In this document: positions 59,839-64,000 of the stretch, piece by piece
Numbering within the stretch: position 1 is the stretch's first letter
Layout of the letters: each line of letters starts with the position of its first letter
Source of the DNA: Rhynchonema sp. JSB1_4
Taxonomy: Eukaryota; Nematoda; Chromadorea; Monhysterida; Xyalidae
Reading direction: 5' to 3'
NCBI GenBank assembly: GCA_030248065.1
Contig: JASAMV010003808.1
Location: 17,186 to 81,185 of the forward strand
DNA: 64,000 bases
Notes under the pieces: model-generated
Databases searched by the model: none
Told to the model about the DNA's origin: nothing
The model's input: the letters and a program-made list of their open reading frames with translations, nothing else
Position numbers and translations under genes: made by a program

Positions 59839-60287
59839 ATGGTGACACGCATTGTGATGCTACTTATGTTGATAACGATCGGGTGCTGCGCAGTCACAGG
59901 CGGCAAAGGTATGGGATTCTGACTATCGAATCTGAAGACTCCCATGTTGACCAATGAATAACCGCTGTGAAACATCAGCCAAGCTAACAGGTCATGCATT
60001 GCAGTGAACTGTTTTCAGTCATACTGTACAGAAGTAACTGACTGTTGAGCTTATAAAAGCCGATGTTTCACACGCTAGTTTATTTAACATAGAAGAATTA
60101 TCATCAAATCGAAAGCGAATCAACTGCCAACTTTGCAGTCAGCGCCACTAAGATCGCGCGCGTGACGAGCAAACGTTTCGGTGATTTCATGCCGCACGTG
60201 ATGGAGCAGGGCTCGATGCAAGATCTTGAGGACTATCTGATTCGAACCGGCTACTATTCGCATGTGCGCAGAAGTCAATCAGCGTAA
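59839..60287 (+). CDS. Short secreted peptide precursor
   Basis: Two exons, 59839-59908 and 60141-60287, joined in phase 1 across a GTATGG...TTTGCAG intron of about 230 bp, encode about 72 residues. A clear signal peptide (RIVMLLMLITIGCCAVTG) is followed by a basic mature region: KIARVTSKRFGDFMPHVMEQ, then MQDLEDYLIRTGYYSHVRR and the end SQSA. KR and RR pairs could be processing sites, so a neuropeptide-like precursor or small secreted protein is possible. No Cys remain in the mature part. The intron holds two GATGTTTCA motifs in opposite orientation. No family recognised. Confidence 0.55.
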
Positions 60288-60736
60288 CGTGCTGATCGCT
60301 AAGTGTGCGCGCATGTACATAATGAATATTGAATTTGACTGCTGTGTGGTAAATTTCCCAATTCGCGGCCGTACGGTAACGTGCGCCCCATAGCTGATGT
60401 CCAGATCTGAACCTGAAAATCAACTTTTGAAACATTCGGGGAACAGACACACACGCAGCTTGCCAGCCAGCCGTGCGCCGTTTCAGAACAGCGTGTGGTT
60501 ACCGTTCGGGTTTAGACGTGGACAACTATGGAGCGCATTTTTTTGCACAGCAGCGAATTTAGAAACTTACTACACAAAAATATTTTTGGTGACTTCTTGC
60601 AGTGGGCAATACTGAGAGCGACCGACTTGGCACTGGGCAATAAAATTTATTTAGGCAACAGAATGTGATATATCAGATCAATAGCAACACACATTACAAC
60701 AACAACATGACACCGTTATTTCGGGCTGCACCTACA

Positions 60737-63006
60737 TCACAAGTCCTCCACCACACCATCTCCGTATCCGCCATCATCAAATGTCGGCCCATGTGCTATC
60801 AAGTCAGCCAACATGTAATCGGGCATCTCAGTCGCTCGCACTCGCAGCGTGTACAGCGCGTTCTCAACCTAAAGTGGGCACAAACCTAATCAACAGTTTC
60901 ACAATGTTTATTGTCAAAAATGGTCATAAAAACTTCACAAGCGCAACGAAAAAGGTTTCAAGGAACAAAATTGGATAAAAACATGGCCATAAAACGAACT
61001 TTCAACAAACTCTGAAGCCACACGCGGATCTTGAACGGGATATCCTTGGCTCGCATGGTGTTACCGATGAGACAGTAGCCTGCGAAACGTACAATAGTTT
61101 CCTATTCAGTAACGAACAGTGTATTGTTTCATACCATCTATATTAAGCTGTATTTATGCTTACAAACTATGCTCTTTACAGTTAATTATGAGGTTTGACA
61201 AACAAGCACGTATAGTTTCGATCACAGCATACAACCAATAGGCTTTTGGTGGCAGATATGATACGAGCGAATGTTGAGTGACCACCAGACAGACTGGTGA
61301 CAAACTGGTCACCACCACCAGCAAACCAGCAGTTGCAGTCACCACAATGTGAATGACTGCTGGTGTGCACACAAGCAACAACGCCACCGACCACAATACA
61401 CGTCCCTCATGAACGCACGAATGACCAACGGCAGGTCAGTGTCGCCCATCGAAATGTGATTCAATGCCAGACGCATCAACTCGCCCCCGAGGTCGCCGAT
61501 GCCGAGCAGATAGTCCGACAGCGAACATTCCACTGTTGCTCTGCAGATGAACCCCTTTATATACAGTGACCGGCCATCAATTTAGTGACAGCCCAGAAGC
61601 AGCAACCAATGGCGTTCATTTAGTGCAACATTCCTATGCCGATCGACTCCGCAGGACCGCGCACCATCCCGATCACGTCTATTCTAAAGCGAGTGAACTC
61701 GGTCTGCGGTAAGTTGCGTGTGGCAGTCAGAATCGCAACTCGAGCCTTTCGTTCGGTAAATGCTTTCGCTTCCCACCACGGCTGTCAAATATGTATTACA
61801 CGGCAAGTGGGAGATCGACAGGGTTTCCTTACAACAGCGGCCACAAAAGACGTAACGAGGGTGCTCTTAGCTAGACACCAACCGGCGGTCAGGCTCAGGA
61901 AAAGTGAGCAAAACGCGAATTTCAGTCCAGGTGACCAGACGACGGTCACGCAAGAACGTGTAGAACGAATAGGCCTCGATGTTTTCTGCAACAAAAGTGT
62001 TGAAAACAAAGGTGTCAAAATCTCGGAACAAAAAGATATAAAACAGATGAAAATAACACAAAACTGTATTTGACACAAGGTTTTGATGTGATGCGTGATA
62101 CGATGATACCTTGCAGTCCGCCGGTGTATGCACGTTGATACAAGTACATATCGTCAGCAGCGAGCTCGTCAGCGATCGGTTTCCAGCATTGCACACGTAG
62201 GTCGGACAGACGTTTCTCGGCCTCGTCCAAGATCGCAACTGGTAATTGAAGGAAACATCTGTTTGTACATGACTACATATTGCAGTGCATTACCTTGGAC
62301 TCAGTGCTGTTGACATCCAAACCAGTCCCAATCAAGTCACCAGAAAGGTAGAACAGAGATCAGATGGATGTAGCTTTGAAGGAACAAACAATGTTTGAAA
62401 AACCTACCGCATTCGGTTTGATCCTTGTGCTTCTGCGCCACGCGATGCAACAGGAAAATGATACGTTTGCTCTCAATGGTGATGTCGCGACTCAGCTTGA
62501 CGATGCGTTCGTACCGATCATAGCGACTGTCCAATTCTGATACCAGCAAGCAAAATCAAATGGAAACAGTAGCCTTTGTGGTGTGCATCGAACACGGAGT
62601 GGAATACACGGAACACCAACCTTGGTTGCATTGCCTTAGTCTGTAGCCACAACCAGGCTCAGACCAAAATGCAGCCGAATCTTCTGCGACCAACAATATA
62701 AACAATTCCCAGCCATTTCTCCAGTACACAGAATACGACTATTTGACCGTATTACACGATAGAATCGAAAAAATTCCAGCTTTTCACGCATCAGCACGAG
62801 AAGTGTGACAACGTCAAAATACTGTGTTGTGGTGGCAGCCAACCTTTCTGAAATCCGCCAAACAACGCCTTCGTGTGCTCGGTGGCGGCGGCTGTGGGCC
62901 GCGCAATCTGCACATCGAATTGATTCGACGTCGACGCCTGATTACGCCCGCGATGCTGATGGGTACCACCGCCTCGACCACGACCGCGTGACGATTGTTG
63001 AGACAT
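60737..63006 (-). CDS. TSNAX: Translin-associated factor X (TRAX), catalytic subunit of C3PO
   Basis: Seven exons (63006-62844, 62536-62408, 62238-62110, 61985-61883, 61540-61392, 61079-61000, 60868-60737) sum to 294 residues, close to the usual ~290, with all phases consistent. The N-terminus is Arg/Gly-rich (SRGRGRGGG). The translin fold follows: [63 protein letters not shown], and [17 protein letters not shown] near the end. The metal-binding acidic residues of the family are present as ENIE after GLQ and as D and E in GDLGGE, so the RNase should be active. TRAX joins translin in the C3PO octamer, which removes RNA passenger strands and trims tRNA precursors. The tail ends in an acidic [10 protein letters not shown]. 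Confidence 0.95.
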
Positions 63007-63271
63007 TGATAAGATTGCGGACCTATTCGGCGGATGGATCAGACAAATACGCAGCTCAGGTCTGTGGGACCAACGACAAAGGGAAGATATAAGCCGTGCA
63101 CAAGCGGATAGCGCACGTCACTGATACAACAATGTTATACAAGCACACAACCAACCAGCAGAATGTTAGGCCTGGTTTTATACTGCGTAATTTTGATTTT
63201 TCTGTTCAAAAACAGACTATAACAACTTTTAATAACAATAAAACTCAACCATACAAAATGACATAATCGCT

Positions 63272-63830
63272 TCACTTCTTGTCACCCTCAACAACGGTCG
63301 TATCACGCTTTTCTATCCGTCGCAGCTGTTTCTTTTTCATGCGCTTTATTTTTCGCGAGTTCTTTATCTGAAAATTGAGTCGAATACTGTTGAGTGGGGA
63401 TCGGACAACCGTCAGTGTCCGGTGCTAAATTTCGAAAATTTGGAGGATTCTTGGGTGAATAACTTGGTATTTGAGCGAAAATTATTAAAGTCGGTGTCGG
63501 TAAATTTTTGTGCCGGTGTCGGTAAATTTTGAAAAGTTGCTGTTGGCATTGGCAGCATCACCGACTTCGATCATGAAGAGTGAAAAACCGGCAAGTAGCT
63601 TGTTGTTGCTTCCTGCACTTACTACTTGCACAATTTCCGCCTTGAGCGCATTCGCCTTTCGTCTCTCTTCCTGCGCCTGGCGTCTCTCAGCGGCCTCCTT
63701 TTTCCGTTGAACTTTTTCCTCGTTGATTTCACGCTGTAGACGTTTCACCACACTCAATTCGTGACGTACTGCTTGTTTCCTCGACCAGGCCGTGTTGAAT
63801 GCACAATCTTTGCGAATTGCAGACGACCTG
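63272..63830 (-). CDS. CCDC86/Cgr1-type nucleolar protein, 3' part
   Basis: Exon 63830(approx.)-63623 encodes FNTAWSRKQAVRHEL, then a long charged coiled coil (REINEEKVQRKKEAAERRQ) and KAEIVQV; a GTAAGT donor follows. The last exon, 63367-63272, gives IKNSRKIKRMKKKQLRRIEK then RDTTVVEGDKK and stop. The VQVIKN...KIKRMKKKQLR.IEKRDT ending is the signature of the Cgr1/CCDC86 family, basic nucleolar proteins linked to rRNA processing. The N-terminal part lies upstream (beyond 63830), perhaps outside the window; the 5' exon edge is approximate. Confidence 0.85.
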
Positions 63831-64000
63831 TGTGGCAGTAATTTGGCACTGACAGGCAGAGCTCGGAAAGAATTTGCGCATTTTCGTATCAGATACCGAC
63901 ACTATTTTTTGCTCAACACTTCGTTCTAAAACGTACATGTATGTATTTTCCAAAAAATCATTTCAGAAGACTTCAATGTACTTAAGAATATAGATGGGAA

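Overview
The window is animal nuclear DNA. Genes are split into many small exons by mostly 50-100 base introns, about 42-45% GC by eye, with acceptors of the TTTCAG / TTGCAG type and almost no long open frames. The conserved genes at the right end (TRAX of the C3PO ribonuclease, and a CCDC86/Cgr1-type nucleolar protein) confirm a metazoan. Short introns, TTTCAG acceptors and three-finger (Ly6/ET-like) proteins point to a small ecdysozoan such as a nematode (a tardigrade is possible); the species cannot be read from the sequence. All gene models are my own splice reconstructions, checked by intron phase.

Layout. 0.3-0.9 kb: 3' end of an unrecognised minus-strand gene. 5.3-6.7 kb: a small membrane protein. 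7.6-45.4 kb: the main feature, three copies of one two-gene module. Each module is a minus-strand receptor (signal peptide, PAN/Apple-like domain, Cys-rich domain, many CCP/sushi domains, transmembrane segment, cytoplasmic tail) whose first exon lies only about 110-155 bp from a divergently transcribed plus-strand gene for a small three-finger-like single-pass membrane protein. Module 1 is 7649-17915, module 2 is 19537-27816 and module 3 is 34030-45385. An orphan receptor tail at 32.2-32.8 kb and an orphan three-finger 5' end at 46.6 kb are remnants of further copies. Receptors A and B share almost identical membrane-proximal CCP domains, introns included, but have diverged N-terminal domains and unrelated transmembrane/tail cassettes. 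This is the pattern expected of recognition loci that evolve by duplication, conversion and cassette exchange; no function is proven.

48.0-50.1 kb: a multi-exon unrecognised gene. 50.98-51.84 kb: a single-pass membrane protein. 54.9-56.3 kb: a four-pass membrane protein with a Pro-rich tail. 59.8-60.3 kb: a short secreted peptide. 60.7-63.0 kb: TRAX. 63.3-63.8 kb: a CCDC86/Cgr1-like gene running toward the window edge.

The module region is packed with transposon debris, mostly in introns: four hAT-type elements with perfect 8-bp target duplications (one 4.1 kb long in an intron of receptor A), Harbinger-like and mariner-like MITEs, foldback elements, nested insertions and a perfect (CA)n tract of 407 bp. 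A 9-mer, GATGTTTCA, recurs at least 18 times on both strands, far above chance.
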